64,000 nucleotides of DNA from Marinomonas gallaica. Its GTDB lineage: Bacteria > Pseudomonadota > Gammaproteobacteria > Pseudomonadales > Marinomonadaceae. The stretch is from positions 304,015 through 368,014 of the forward strand of contig NZ_LTAX01000003.1 of assembly GCF_001639745.1 (NCBI RefSeq), written 5' to 3'. Both the position numbers and the translations under genes were made by a program. Under the pieces are notes generated by a model. It was not told the DNA's origin, made no database searches, and was given only the letters and a program-made list of their open reading frames with translations. Position 1 is the first letter of the stretch. The number at the start of each line of letters is the position of its first letter. Positions 26,587-36,529 of the stretch are shown here, piece after piece.

Positions 26587-27702
26587 TTAGCTCCCGGTAT
26601 TCGGGTTTAAGCCAATTAGACGGAAGAACTGTTGCCGTGCATTATCATCGTCCAATAGTTCTTCCATTAACTCAGCCAAGCTCATTCTTCCCCAACGCTC
26701 TACTCGTTTCATTTGGTGGGACAATGGTGAATGAGGCTCAGTATTTTCAAAAAACAAACTAAGTCTTGAAGTCATCACCAATGCTTCTTCTCGAGAGGCG
26801 GGGTAATAACTGGTCGGATCAATTACGCCTGCGCGCATCACTGGTTTTGATTCCGCCTGATCACCATCCTCAAACGCTTCTAATTCTGGCTCTGGTATGT
26901 CTTCAGGCTCTTCAGAACGAGCTTCAATATGAGCAATAACTTTCAAGGCTTCTTGAGCCACCGACAAGGTGTTTTTTATGGCAGACGTTGGCGGTGCATC
27001 GAAGCCACACATGTCACTCAAAAAGCCCTCTAAGGAAATAAAGCTTTCTTTGGCTGCATGCACTGCATCAGCGGTGGCACGTATCGCCGTCAAGTCATTG
27101 CCATGAACCCGTTTTTGTAGCTGGGCAATGGTCTGCTCACCATTATCTGTTCGACGCTTTAGTTTATTTTGGTCTTGAATTTGGGCCAGCTCACAGGCTT
27201 TAATGTAATCCCATACCAACACTGGCTCTTGTTCGGCACTGTACATAAAAGGTGCCATGCGAATCGGCATAATAAGAGTGCCTTCGCCGTTATCACCATT
27301 TAAGCCACTTAACGGATACAGGGTAGCTTGAATGCCATCTTCATCGGGGCGAGGATACAAGTCCCCCCAATATTGACGGATAAGCTGATCAGCTAACTCT
27401 AAGGATTGAGCTAGACCTTGGAAGCCTTCTAATCGAATACTGGCTTCAATAAGCCATGCAAGCACTTCCACATCTTTTGAGCATTGAGACAACACAACAA
27501 GACATTCGTCTCGCACAGGCTTCCATTCACCCGTCAGGCCTTGTAAGTCTTCCAGCTGAACAACTTGTCGTTCTTCTGCTCGAATACGGTTACGCAGGTC
27601 ACGTAAGGTAAAATATTGCTCACTAAAGTCTGCGTGTTCGCGGATATCAAATCCTGCAGGAGCATCTTGGGTGATTGGCGTAAGTACGCTACTAAGTTCC
27701 AT
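26587..27702 (-). CDS. tssA: TssA, T6SS cap/baseplate initiation protein
   Basis: 371 aa with the ImpA_N domain near the N-terminus (LTPITQDAPAGFDIREHADF, FTLRDLRNRIRAEERQV, and YWGDLYPRPDEDG near residue 115). The C-terminal part ends in a short helical segment (VERWGRMSLAELMEELLDDD), as in short-type TssA proteins. TssA binds the membrane complex and baseplate and leads tube/sheath growth. It lies 24 bp after the lipoprotein gene. Confidence 0.92.
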   Translation of the reverse strand: MELSSVLTPITQDAPAGFDIREHADFSEQYFTLRDLRNRIRAEERQVVQLEDLQGLTGEWKPVRDECLVVLSQCSKDVEVLAWLIEASIRLEGFQGLAQSLELADQLIRQYWGDLYPRPDEDGIQATLYPLSGLNGDNGEGTLIMPIRMAPFMYSAEQEPVLVWDYIKACELAQIQDQNKLKRRTDNGEQTIAQLQKRVHGNDLTAIRATADAVHAAKESFISLEGFLSDMCGFDAPPTSAIKNTLSVAQEALKVIAHIEARSEEPEDIPEPELEAFEDGDQAESKPVMRAGVIDPTSYYPASREEALVMTSRLSLFFENTEPHSPLSHQMKRVERWGRMSLAELMEELLDDDNARQQFFRLIGLNPNTGS

Positions 27703-27726
27703 ACCATCCCTGTCATACGATTTTGT

Positions 27727-28857
27727 TCAGTCAATTGATTCTTGAATCGTTTTCAACCTTTCTAGCAATTGCATACATCTCGCTCGGTATACACTTGCTT
27801 GTGAATACGTCGGATCAACACTTAGCACTTGATCGAACTCGTTAACGGCTTGTTCAAGTTTTTGCTCTTGATACAACGTTAGACCTCGAGCATAAGGCTG
27901 TTCAATTAATTCACGTTTTAAGTCACTTAGGACTTTTCGCCCTTCAGTAGAAAGGTTTGATGCAGAGACTAACAGAGAATAAGCCACCTTGTGTGAGCCT
28001 TTACGATATTCAGACAAACCTTTTATCTCTTCTTTAGACTTGGCAAGAGTTTCCTTAGAGTTATGCTTTGTTCCTCCATGATTCGACTGAGGGTGTTCAT
28101 TTAAAATATCGATTTTCGGTGATTTATTAGCACCTGTTTTATTAGAACGCTTATCTAATATAATTGTTTTTCCCGGCTCAGAAAGAGCAACCACGCCTGC
28201 CTCTTTATTGGTAGACACTGCTTTTACATTAACTTTTTTTACACTTTCTTTTCGGTTAGCCAGACTAGCTTTGTAAGCTTTTTTAATAGGCAATGGTTTT
28301 GAAGCATTCTTTTTAAGGGGAATCCAAAGCTGTCTTTTCTCATCCAGGTTTATTCCAGAAAGCTTATTTAAACGCATCAAAAATATTAATCCGTCTGTAT
28401 TGCCATAAAACCGTTCAGCGATACTTTTCAAGTTATCATTTGCTTTGGTGATATAAACGACCTTATCCGCATTTAGGTCAAACCCTTCCTTAACCGCTAA
28501 CGCAGCTAATTCGCTAGATATTTGATTGTATAATTCGATCGCTTCCGAGTTATCTTGATCTTGGTAAAAGACTTTACCTAATTCAAGACGAGCTTGATCA
28601 TAATCCGCAGACGCATAAATCCACTGCTTCGCTTTTTCTATAAGATCATTTGGACTTTCAGTGGAAGGTGTCAGTGTTATTACACCAATACGCTCCATGC
28701 CAATATAGCTGTCTATACTCGGTTCAATCTGTTGTTGATCCGCAACGGTGACAGTTTGCCAGCTTTCTTGCGCACGATCTTCAGCGGTCTGAAAAGCCGA
28801 ACACCCTGATAACGCTAATAAAGTTGAGAGGCAGTACAATACTATCCTCATAGTCAC
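27727..28857 (-). CDS. T6SS-associated lipoprotein with LysM-like and TPR-like segments
   Basis: 376 aa. Signal peptide with lipobox LALSGC (Cys about residue 19). Residues 45-125 form a helical region with a partial TPR (DQARLELGKVFYQDQDNSEA). Residues 130-180 look like LysM (VYITKANDNLKSIAERFYGN, then LDEKRQLWIPLKK), a peptidoglycan-binding fold. A basic, low-complexity linker follows, and the C-terminus is TPR-like (EQKLEQAVNEFDQVLSVDPT). It overlaps pppA by 4 bp. Likely an outer-membrane lipoprotein that anchors or places the machine at the cell wall. I know no standard Tss or Tag name for it. Confidence 0.7.
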   Translation of the reverse strand: MTMRIVLYCLSTLLALSGCSAFQTAEDRAQESWQTVTVADQQQIEPSIDSYIGMERIGVITLTPSTESPNDLIEKAKQWIYASADYDQARLELGKVFYQDQDNSEAIELYNQISSELAALAVKEGFDLNADKVVYITKANDNLKSIAERFYGNTDGLIFLMRLNKLSGINLDEKRQLWIPLKKNASKPLPIKKAYKASLANRKESVKKVNVKAVSTNKEAGVVALSEPGKTIILDKRSNKTGANKSPKIDILNEHPQSNHGGTKHNSKETLAKSKEEIKGLSEYRKGSHKVAYSLLVSASNLSTEGRKVLSDLKRELIEQPYARGLTLYQEQKLEQAVNEFDQVLSVDPTYSQASVYRARCMQLLERLKTIQESID

Positions 28858-29588
28858 ACCCCTTCTTTATCGACAATTAACGCGGTGACATTATCCGTCG
28901 CTTGTTTCGCTATAGACATGTTGATCAAGTTAGCTACAGCTCGGTGTTTGTCTTCGCTGTAATAAATAATTTTTGCCATATCAAGTTGGCTAATGATGTT
29001 TGACAATCCATCGCTGCACATCATAAAGACATCACTGTCGCCTAATTCAATATCGAGCTCTTCAATTTCACAGTAGGTGCTCGCACCCAACGCTCTGGTT
29101 AACATATGATTGCTAGGGTGATCAGAATTCGTCATTTCTAAGACACCTTGATTGGCCAATTCTTGAAACTGGGTATGGTCTTCCGTCATTAATTCAAACG
29201 CCAAATCTCTCATGCGATAAAGACGGGAGTCGCCTACCCATAGCACCTTCGCTTGGCGATCATGAATAATTAAAATGACGATAGTCGTTCCTATAACCTC
29301 CTGCTCATAAAAGCTGCTAGACATCGCACAAAGAGACTGATTCACCTCATGAATCGTGTCTTTAACCGCTTGAGTCACTTGTTCAATAGAGGTGAACTGC
29401 TGGCGTTGTAAGTCTTCAAGACTTTGCGTGGCCAAATGACTGGCTATGCCACCTTCTTTGTGGCCGCCCATGCCATCGGCTACACACCAAACGCCAATCT
29501 GATCAAGAACGGTTAGGCTGTCCTGATTTTCTTTACGAAGCGGCCCAATGTCCGTTTGTCCGTGCCCAGTCCAACTTGGCTTAGTCAT
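28854..29588 (-). CDS. pppA: PppA, PP2C-type Ser/Thr phosphatase of the T6SS
   Basis: 244 aa, one PP2C domain. Metal-binding motifs: REENQDS-like RKENQDSLTVLD near residue 18, CVADGMGGHKEGG near 34-46, LWVGDSRLYRMRD near 115 and MMCSDGLSN near 190. PppA removes the phosphate that PpkA puts on the FHA protein and so shuts the system down. It lies 8 bp after tagF; the kinase is about 10 kb further along the same operon. Confidence 0.93.
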   Translation of the reverse strand: MTKPSWTGHGQTDIGPLRKENQDSLTVLDQIGVWCVADGMGGHKEGGIASHLATQSLEDLQRQQFTSIEQVTQAVKDTIHEVNQSLCAMSSSFYEQEVIGTTIVILIIHDRQAKVLWVGDSRLYRMRDLAFELMTEDHTQFQELANQGVLEMTNSDHPSNHMLTRALGASTYCEIEELDIELGDSDVFMMCSDGLSNIISQLDMAKIIYYSEDKHRAVANLINMSIAKQATDNVTALIVDKEGV

Positions 29589-29596
29589 AGTTAACC

Positions 29597-30316
29597 TTAA
29601 CTTTGCATTGCTTTATGTTTACTTTGAATACTTACTGCTGTACCAGTTAACAAAAACTCATATTCGCTTGGTGTTGGTAAAGCACGGCATTTGAAAAACG
29701 GTTTTTGATGTTTATTGAGATCACTAAAAGTCCATAAACAAACACCATCTAACTGCGCCAATGGCTGCTGTAAAAACGCATCATTAGACATGGAAGGTTG
29801 CTCACAACTAAACTCCAATGCCTCAGAATTCAAGGAATTTGGTAGCACGGGCTTTTGACCAAAATTAAAGCCTTCCAGCTTATTCGCTAAGAGACTCTTA
29901 AGTTGTGTAAAGCTAAGCTGCTGCTGTAGCGCACGCATAGCCACCGCTTCCATCGCTGCAAATAAATCAGTGGCTTCCTTAAATAACCACTCGACTGTCA
30001 ACGTTTTGAACTCTGTTTCAAATACTATAAAAAGTGGAAAATATCGCCCTAAAGCATCTACACTGGGGACCATAACGCCTACCCAATCGTGCGTACGATG
30101 CTCATTTTTTGGCACAACCATACGCCAAATTGGCGACACCAAATAAGCTGAAAGCCATTTGTTCTCGCTCATTTTCTCACGGCTGTAATACATAACCGTT
30201 TGCGCCCAGTCATACAGTTCATTAGAAATGTCGGCATGAAGGGAGTCAGATATAAAATCTGAGTGGGCAGGCACCTTACCATATATACCTACTTTTAAGA
30301 CTGACATTATTGACAC
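29597..30316 (-). CDS. tagF: TagF, T6SS regulatory protein
   Basis: 239 aa. The N-terminus VGIYGKVPAHSDFISDSL followed by LYDWAQTVM and the middle part WVGVMVPSVDALGRYFPLFI are the TagF/ImpM (DUF2094) signature. TagF represses the machine post-translationally, in parallel with or through the Fha protein. It is a separate protein here, not fused to PppA as in some Alphaproteobacteria. The start overlaps tssM by 10 bp. Confidence 0.92.
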   Translation of the reverse strand: MSIMSVLKVGIYGKVPAHSDFISDSLHADISNELYDWAQTVMYYSREKMSENKWLSAYLVSPIWRMVVPKNEHRTHDWVGVMVPSVDALGRYFPLFIVFETEFKTLTVEWLFKEATDLFAAMEAVAMRALQQQLSFTQLKSLLANKLEGFNFGQKPVLPNSLNSEALEFSCEQPSMSNDAFLQQPLAQLDGVCLWTFSDLNKHQKPFFKCRALPTPSEYEFLLTGTAVSIQSKHKAMQS

Positions 30317-33300
30317 CTCACTTGCTGTAACTCAGACATTAGAAACGGGTTATAAACACTCCCAGCTCTTAGCTCAAGAGAGATCGAATAAGTGTTATTA
30401 AGGGTAAAATCAAGCAGGTAGCGCTCGCTGTCAACGCGTCGAATTTTAGCCTGATCAAATAGCTTAAAGAGTGCCCAATCCCCTTGCTCAGTAATCGATT
30501 CTTGACCATCACTTGTGACAATAACTAAGCGCGCTAGACCACGTTCAGCATGCCCATCAGACTCAGGCCACTGAAAGCGTTTACCTCGTTGAGGACCGTG
30601 CGCATAAGCCATTTGCTGTCCGTTAATTGTTAAGCTCATACGCAAAATAGACTTATCCATACTGATAGGTTTCAACTCAAAGTTGATATTTGGATTAGGA
30701 TGCCCATTACGATAGAAGGTATCTCGGATCACTCGGCCTGTTTCAAGCTGCGTTAACACTTCATCGGAAAAACCAAGGCTAATCCCATTCGTTGTATTCC
30801 ACTGCCAAGGACGGCGAGTCGTGTCGACATAATCAATCATCACTTCGTCAAAATAACTTTCAACAATTCCACCTGGACCGAAGTAAGCACTTACATCATC
30901 CAATGTTGCTTCTCTCTTGCTGGATTTGTCGAACGGATAGCGGCCCTCAATCATCGCTTTACACTGCTGAACCACATCATTTTCCCAACGGCGCGCCATA
31001 TAACCTTTTGCATCGGTGGTCGTTAATCGACGAGCATTATCGGTGACTCGGCCAATGAAACCAGCCAATGGTTGTGGAAAGCGAGAAGCTTCCACATCTA
31101 TTTCACGCAGAACAGCAGAGGGTCCATTAGGATCAGAGGTATTTTGGAAAGCTGCCTTACCTCGATTTAAAGATCCATCCATTGCACTCATATACACATA
31201 CAGCTCATCCAAAAGCTTGAGTATTTCATCAATGGGTAGAGCACTTCCTTCACTGCCCTCAACCATTAGATTAAGGTCTTTAAAGTACGCCACAACTGGA
31301 TTCTCTGGCCTCTCAAATTGCCCAACAGGCGCTTTATTATTAATCGACGTTAAGACCGATGAAACATTACTCATCACACCTTCTTTTGACTCTGATGGCA
31401 ACACAGAAAATGCTTCAGCAGAGGTGTGCTTTTTAATGCCTTGCAACAATCCTATCAGAGGGGAATCATCGCGAGACAATCGCTTTAGCAGCAGCAGGCT
31501 TTCTTGATTAGAATGCACTGGCTTAAACGCAATGCTTTCAATGTAACCACGCCACTGAGACAAATAATCCTCTAAGTACAAACGCTCTACTTGTTTAAAT
31601 AATCGGTCGCCATTGGCACCCACAGCAGATAAACCATACTCATCCCCCATCACCCACTCGTCCGTAAGTTGATCTTGAATCAGGATATGACGTTGTTTAA
31701 TAAAGTAATGTTGATACGCCGTTCCCGTATAAAACCCATTAATACCTGCCGTAAGCTTCTGCCCGTTATTAAAACGGAATAAATAAATAGAATCCGCACC
31801 AACAGCATCTACTAGACGGAACTCACCCAATTCAGGGTTATTTAAACCATCTTGTTTTAGATGTGCGTAAAAACGGCGGGCGGGCGGCTGTTTACTTAAA
31901 ATGGTACGCGCACTGGCAATCAGCTCTTCGTTAGGCTGTAGCGCTGGAAGACCAGGCATGAATTCCATTAAGGCACTCAAGTGTTCTTGCAAGCGGTTGA
32001 TCAATTCTTGCTGACGAGCATTGGGCAAACTTTTCTGCCAATCCCGTTCAAACCATCCACTCACGACATCAGCGTCAAAATGCTGTGAGTCAGACAACAT
32101 CAAGTAAACCCTCAGTGTTTCATATAGCGCATCCGCACTGCTTCGCTCTTGATACATAGCCTCTTCCAAGCGCGCCATAATGCGCGGCAAGAAACTTTTA
32201 TAAAGCAGCTGTTTATAAGCTTCTATCGCCTCTTGACCCAGCTTATCGCCTTGATACAAACCCATTTGGAATACCGACTGCAGACGGCTAGCATCTTTAT
32301 CAACGTAGCCTGTCGTAATATTGCGCACTTTATCTAACGCTGGTACAGGTGCCATCAGGTTATGATCGTAAGCACTAATATTGCTGATTTCATCTTGTGC
32401 TGCCGCAATGTCTTGTTCTACTTGGGCAATCAGCTGTTTGTTATCGAAGTAGCTGTAGATCCAATAACTGGAGAGTCCTAATGTCATTAATGCTGCGGCG
32501 CCATAAGCAGCCAAATGCATCCACAACATACGCCGCTCTTGCTTAATGTTAACGCCAGCAAGACCCGACTCTTTGAAAATCACCTTTGTCATTAAGTTAT
32601 GCAGGAAATATGCTTTACCTTTGCCAGTACGATGGGATGAGGTATCGCTCTTAAGGCCGAAGTTCGCACCCAATGAACTTATGACGCGGTCCAGCGTCGT
32701 ACCGTCTTGTGTACCGCTGGTGAAATACACACCACGTAACAAAGGTTGCGTCTCATAACGTGTTGGTTTGAATATTTCGCCCAAGAAAGTCGCAATAGGT
32801 GCTTGCAGCAACCCCAATGTACGAGGAAAAACATAGATAAGTTCGCGGCGATTTACATCACTTTCCGCTTGCAGTCGACTAGACTCTCGCGATTGAATTC
32901 GCTCTTGCAAAGTACGGTATTCGGTTAAGAAATCAGGCACAACATCCTGTTCTTGATCTTCGCTGACAGGGAACGTCATTCCCCAGACTTGAGCTCGATC
33001 TTCTTTACCTAAGTCGTCAAAATACTCACTAAAACCAGGCATTAAATCGCTTTTAGTGAGCGTGATGTAGACAGGGAACCGAATCTTAAAGGTTTCTTGG
33101 AACTCTTGGATTCGCTGTTTAATAAACTTAGCGTGCGCAATCAACTCAGATTCAGGCAATCTTAGAAAATAATCCACGGGAAAAGAGACGATCAAACCAT
33201 TAATCGGCTTACGGGATCGGAACTTTTTCAACAATCCTAAAAAGCCTTTCCATTCAGCCTCATCTAACTCACTTTGATTATTTTGAGTCGTATAACGCCC

Positions 33301-33855
33301 TGCGGTATCCAGCAAGACAGCTTCATCAGTAAACCACCAGTCACAGTTTCTGGTACCGCCCACGCCTTTAACAGATGCGCCAACGGAATCCATTAATGGA
33401 AAGTGTAAATCCGAGTTTAATAGTGCGGTCGTTTTACCTGCACCTGACGGGCCAATAATCGCGTACCAAGGCAAAACATATAAATAACTACCTCGTCCGC
33501 CTTCTTTGGTTTTTACCTTCTTAAGCGCTTCTAGGGCAGACTCAAATTTACCTTTCAGCTCAGCGACTTCTGCCTCACCAACCGCTGCTTGTGGAACATC
33601 AGGCTTTTCTGTCATCTCTTTGGCCATTGCAGCGTTATTTCGCTTACGACCAATATATTGTTTCAGCTTATAGGCCCCTGCCATAGCAAACATAGACACT
33701 ATGCCGACAATACGTGTCATAGATGACCCAAAAGGCGTACTGCCACCAATACTGATCATCGGTAGGACAAACCAAATCAATATGGCAACAATAACCAGTG
33801 CAAGCAGCCACAATAGGCCCTTAAAAAGACGTAGGAATGACGTCATAAAACGCAT
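30307..33855 (-). CDS. tssM: TssM (IcmF), T6SS inner-membrane complex protein
   Basis: 1182 aa. Two N-terminal membrane helices (about 8-30 and 40-60) and a cytoplasmic NTPase domain with Walker A GPSGAGKTTALLNS (about 133-146) and WWFTDEAVLLDTAGRY. A third helix lies near 440 (LAAYGAAALMTLGLSSYWIY), followed by a large periplasmic part containing the IcmF-related and C-terminal beta domains (NPFLMSELQQVRC at the end). It spans the periplasm and binds TssL and TssJ. Walker A is intact, which not all TssM have. Confidence 0.96.
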   Translation of the reverse strand: MRFMTSFLRLFKGLLWLLALVIVAILIWFVLPMISIGGSTPFGSSMTRIVGIVSMFAMAGAYKLKQYIGRKRNNAAMAKEMTEKPDVPQAAVGEAEVAELKGKFESALEALKKVKTKEGGRGSYLYVLPWYAIIGPSGAGKTTALLNSDLHFPLMDSVGASVKGVGGTRNCDWWFTDEAVLLDTAGRYTTQNNQSELDEAEWKGFLGLLKKFRSRKPINGLIVSFPVDYFLRLPESELIAHAKFIKQRIQEFQETFKIRFPVYITLTKSDLMPGFSEYFDDLGKEDRAQVWGMTFPVSEDQEQDVVPDFLTEYRTLQERIQSRESSRLQAESDVNRRELIYVFPRTLGLLQAPIATFLGEIFKPTRYETQPLLRGVYFTSGTQDGTTLDRVISSLGANFGLKSDTSSHRTGKGKAYFLHNLMTKVIFKESGLAGVNIKQERRMLWMHLAAYGAAALMTLGLSSYWIYSYFDNKQLIAQVEQDIAAAQDEISNISAYDHNLMAPVPALDKVRNITTGYVDKDASRLQSVFQMGLYQGDKLGQEAIEAYKQLLYKSFLPRIMARLEEAMYQERSSADALYETLRVYLMLSDSQHFDADVVSGWFERDWQKSLPNARQQELINRLQEHLSALMEFMPGLPALQPNEELIASARTILSKQPPARRFYAHLKQDGLNNPELGEFRLVDAVGADSIYLFRFNNGQKLTAGINGFYTGTAYQHYFIKQRHILIQDQLTDEWVMGDEYGLSAVGANGDRLFKQVERLYLEDYLSQWRGYIESIAFKPVHSNQESLLLLKRLSRDDSPLIGLLQGIKKHTSAEAFSVLPSESKEGVMSNVSSVLTSINNKAPVGQFERPENPVVAYFKDLNLMVEGSEGSALPIDEILKLLDELYVYMSAMDGSLNRGKAAFQNTSDPNGPSAVLREIDVEASRFPQPLAGFIGRVTDNARRLTTTDAKGYMARRWENDVVQQCKAMIEGRYPFDKSSKREATLDDVSAYFGPGGIVESYFDEVMIDYVDTTRRPWQWNTTNGISLGFSDEVLTQLETGRVIRDTFYRNGHPNPNINFELKPISMDKSILRMSLTINGQQMAYAHGPQRGKRFQWPESDGHAERGLARLVIVTSDGQESITEQGDWALFKLFDQAKIRRVDSERYLLDFTLNNTYSISLELRAGSVYNPFLMSELQQVRCQ

Positions 33856-35177
33856 TAGTTACTCCCTCCTTGGGAACGCCAAATCACATTGGAAAGCAAA
33901 ACAATTTCTACTCGACGATTTTGAGCTCGACCATCACGGGTGCTGTTATCTGCCACGGGTTGACTATCCGCTTTCGCTTCAGATTTAAAGCGTTGACTTT
34001 CATTTGTATAGTCGCGCAATTCAGTTGCTACGGCTTCCGCTCGAGCTTTCGATAAATGCCAGTTTGATGGGAACTGAAGTGTATTGATCGGCTGGTTATC
34101 GGAATGACCTTCTACCAAGACGGAACCTTCAACCTCCAGTAACGCTTGAGCGACTCGCCTCACCAGAGAGTCGTATTTAGACGTCAGTTGAGCACTGCCT
34201 GAGCGGAAAAATAAATCACCTTGCATGATTATTCGTACATTGGCGTTGCGCTCTTCCACCTTAACCAAACCCTGCTCTATCTCAGGTTTCAAGAATTCTC
34301 GAAGCGTCTGCAGCGCCGAGACATCAATAATGCGCGGACGATCCAGCGTTGTAACCGTCTGTTCAGATAAGCTAGTAAGCTGATGGTAAGGCGGGTTAGA
34401 AGACTGATTTAAAACATACAGTAGAACAAACAGTAATAGTGCTAAGACACCGCTAAGCACGGCAACAAAGACCCACAACGGCACAAACCGGCGCAGCCCT
34501 TGATTACTCATACTTTCACCTTGCCAGTTTGCTGAAAGGTAGCGTGCTGGATCCTTACGCTGAGTACTGATTAACCGGTACAAACGCGATCTGATTTGCA
34601 TAAGCTTACCAGCACGATCTTCCTCAACGGCATAGCGCCCTTCAAAGCCCAGCGAAAGGCAGACATACATCAACTCAAGCAGATCAATATTGCCCGCAGG
34701 ATCTTTTTCAAGATTCTCAAGCATGACAAAAAAGTTCTCGCCGCCCCATGTCTCTTTATGAAACAGGCTTAGCAATGAATCATTTTGCCAATCACTTTGC
34801 CCACCCCAAGGAGTATTCAATACGGCTTCATCTAATACCGTGCACAGAATATAGCGACCAATCATCACTGTGCGAGCATCAATCCCAGCTTTACGAGCGG
34901 AAGCTTCATAGACCTCGATTTCCTCAACGATCTGTTGACGTAACAAAGCTAAGCTAGGGTTGGTTTGAGACTTACGAATAGCGGGCACCAAAGACAGCAA
35001 CTTAAATGCAGAACTCTCTAAGCGATTCAGCCCTGAACACGTAAATTTTTCAGGGTCATCAAATAAACCTGACCAATTAACGTCGCCCTGCGTACTTGTA
35101 GGGGGCGCTTGCTCTGAAAGGGAAGTTTGCCCGCCAGGCATAGGAATGATGACGGTGCGATTACCATTAAAATCCAT
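33855..35177 (-). CDS. tssL: TssL with fused OmpA-like domain
   Basis: 440 aa. Residues 40-225 are the cytoplasmic TssL (DotU/DUF2077) domain: AFKLLSLVPAIRKS, YILCTVLDEAVLNTPWGG and LLELMYVCLSLGFEGRYA. One membrane helix lies near 235-258 (PLWVFVAVLSGVLALLLFVL). The C-terminal 130 residues are an OmpA/MotB peptidoglycan-binding domain (VLVEGHSDNQPINTLQFPSN, LSKARAEAVATELRDY, NRRVEIVL), making this an extended TssL that anchors the complex to the wall itself. It overlaps tssM by one base. Confidence 0.96.
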   Translation of the reverse strand: MDFNGNRTVIIPMPGGQTSLSEQAPPTSTQGDVNWSGLFDDPEKFTCSGLNRLESSAFKLLSLVPAIRKSQTNPSLALLRQQIVEEIEVYEASARKAGIDARTVMIGRYILCTVLDEAVLNTPWGGQSDWQNDSLLSLFHKETWGGENFFVMLENLEKDPAGNIDLLELMYVCLSLGFEGRYAVEEDRAGKLMQIRSRLYRLISTQRKDPARYLSANWQGESMSNQGLRRFVPLWVFVAVLSGVLALLLFVLLYVLNQSSNPPYHQLTSLSEQTVTTLDRPRIIDVSALQTLREFLKPEIEQGLVKVEERNANVRIIMQGDLFFRSGSAQLTSKYDSLVRRVAQALLEVEGSVLVEGHSDNQPINTLQFPSNWHLSKARAEAVATELRDYTNESQRFKSEAKADSQPVADNSTRDGRAQNRRVEIVLLSNVIWRSQGGSN

Positions 35178-35200
35178 TTTCGAACTCTTCCTGTAAGTCG

Positions 35201-36523
35201 TTATTTAATAACCCAGAGTTCCAAGGAAATACCTGGGAACTGGCTACCTACGTGTAATGCAAGACCTTTACTATCAACAACATCTTGCCACCACTTGCCT
35301 TGCGTCTTGAGTTCGAAGTACACAGCGCCAGAATAAAATGGAATTTGTCGCGGCGCAGAGGCCAAAGGATCAATTTGAATACCCGGCAGCTGCTTATTGA
35401 CCAAATTATTAATTCTTTCGATTGAGCCAATTTTTGCCTGCATAGGCAACTGACGACGTAACTCTTCATTCGGCATTTCAGCTCGTGCGCACAAGACAAA
35501 ACTTGCACTGGATTCGAGCTGGGGAATATAGCCGATGCGAATACCAAAGCCTTTGTTCTCAAGCTCTATCTGAATGGCACTTTGATCTAACAGCAAGCTC
35601 AACGGCTGCTGTAACAATGGCTCAAAGCTTTCAAACGTCACTTGCAAATCATCATGCAAATAAGGTGGCACGGATGCCAAACGCTTATCTTGATGCGTAA
35701 AGGTTGCTAGCTCACTCGCAAGCTGAGCAAACAACTGATAGACACGTTCTGGATGAACACTGTCTGCTGTTAAGTAATGCGCTAAAATTGGTTGATAGCG
35801 ATTCAACATCTGCAGCAACAGAAAGTCAGCCATTTCAACGCCATTACCATCCGCTAAAGACTTCAAACGCTCTGCTAGCAAAATCGTACGCTTCTGCGCT
35901 AACCCTTGGACATCTCGAATAATATTGACTAAGGCTGCGCTCGACTGCACATCTAACGCAGCTGGAATGAAGCGCTCGTCAAGCTCAATCGCTTTATTTT
36001 TTACCGATTTCACTTTAGCGATTGCAATGGCAGAATACTGTTGCGGGCCATCTCGCTCAGTAACAACACGTACCTTTTTACTGGCAAGCTCGATGTTGGC
36101 AGCGGTATTAGAGCTGCTAACGATATCCGGAACTTCCATATGACTTAGGCGGTAACGCGCATTGCTGTCATCCGCATTTTGGCGATCAATATCGTTTGCA
36201 CCGGCCCGCCAAATAGGTAAGGCCAAATATATAAGTAGACCTTCGTCTTTCTCTTGTATAACGATGGGGTCTGGAATGCCATCTTCACTAGGCATATCAA
36301 TAACGCTGCCATCGGGAAGAAATGCTCGACATTTCTTAATCACAAAGTGCCCTAAACGCAGTGCAGCGACATCAAACTCTAATTCAGATATTCCCCAACC
36401 ATAGCTGTGTAACTGATGCGTAAGGGAAGCAAGACTCCACTCCAAATGACGATCTTGCTGCTGAAAATGCTGAGGCCGAATGAATGCCCCTTCCTGCCAT
36501 GCAACTTTCCTGTGCCAACTCAT
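35201..36523 (-). CDS. tssK: TssK, T6SS baseplate-membrane adaptor
   Basis: 440 aa (ImpJ/VasE). The typical start is MSWHRKVAWQEGAFIRPQHF with QQQDRHLEW directly after; the middle has FLLLQMLNRYQPILAHYL and the C-terminus LPGIQIDPLASAPRQIPFYS and YFELKTQGKWW. TssK trimers link the baseplate to TssL and TssM and resemble phage receptor-binding proteins. It lies 6 bp downstream of tssJ. Confidence 0.96.
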   Translation of the reverse strand: MSWHRKVAWQEGAFIRPQHFQQQDRHLEWSLASLTHQLHSYGWGISELEFDVAALRLGHFVIKKCRAFLPDGSVIDMPSEDGIPDPIVIQEKDEGLLIYLALPIWRAGANDIDRQNADDSNARYRLSHMEVPDIVSSSNTAANIELASKKVRVVTERDGPQQYSAIAIAKVKSVKNKAIELDERFIPAALDVQSSAALVNIIRDVQGLAQKRTILLAERLKSLADGNGVEMADFLLLQMLNRYQPILAHYLTADSVHPERVYQLFAQLASELATFTHQDKRLASVPPYLHDDLQVTFESFEPLLQQPLSLLLDQSAIQIELENKGFGIRIGYIPQLESSASFVLCARAEMPNEELRRQLPMQAKIGSIERINNLVNKQLPGIQIDPLASAPRQIPFYSGAVYFELKTQGKWWQDVVDSKGLALHVGSQFPGISLELWVIK

Positions 36524-36529
36524 GCAAAT

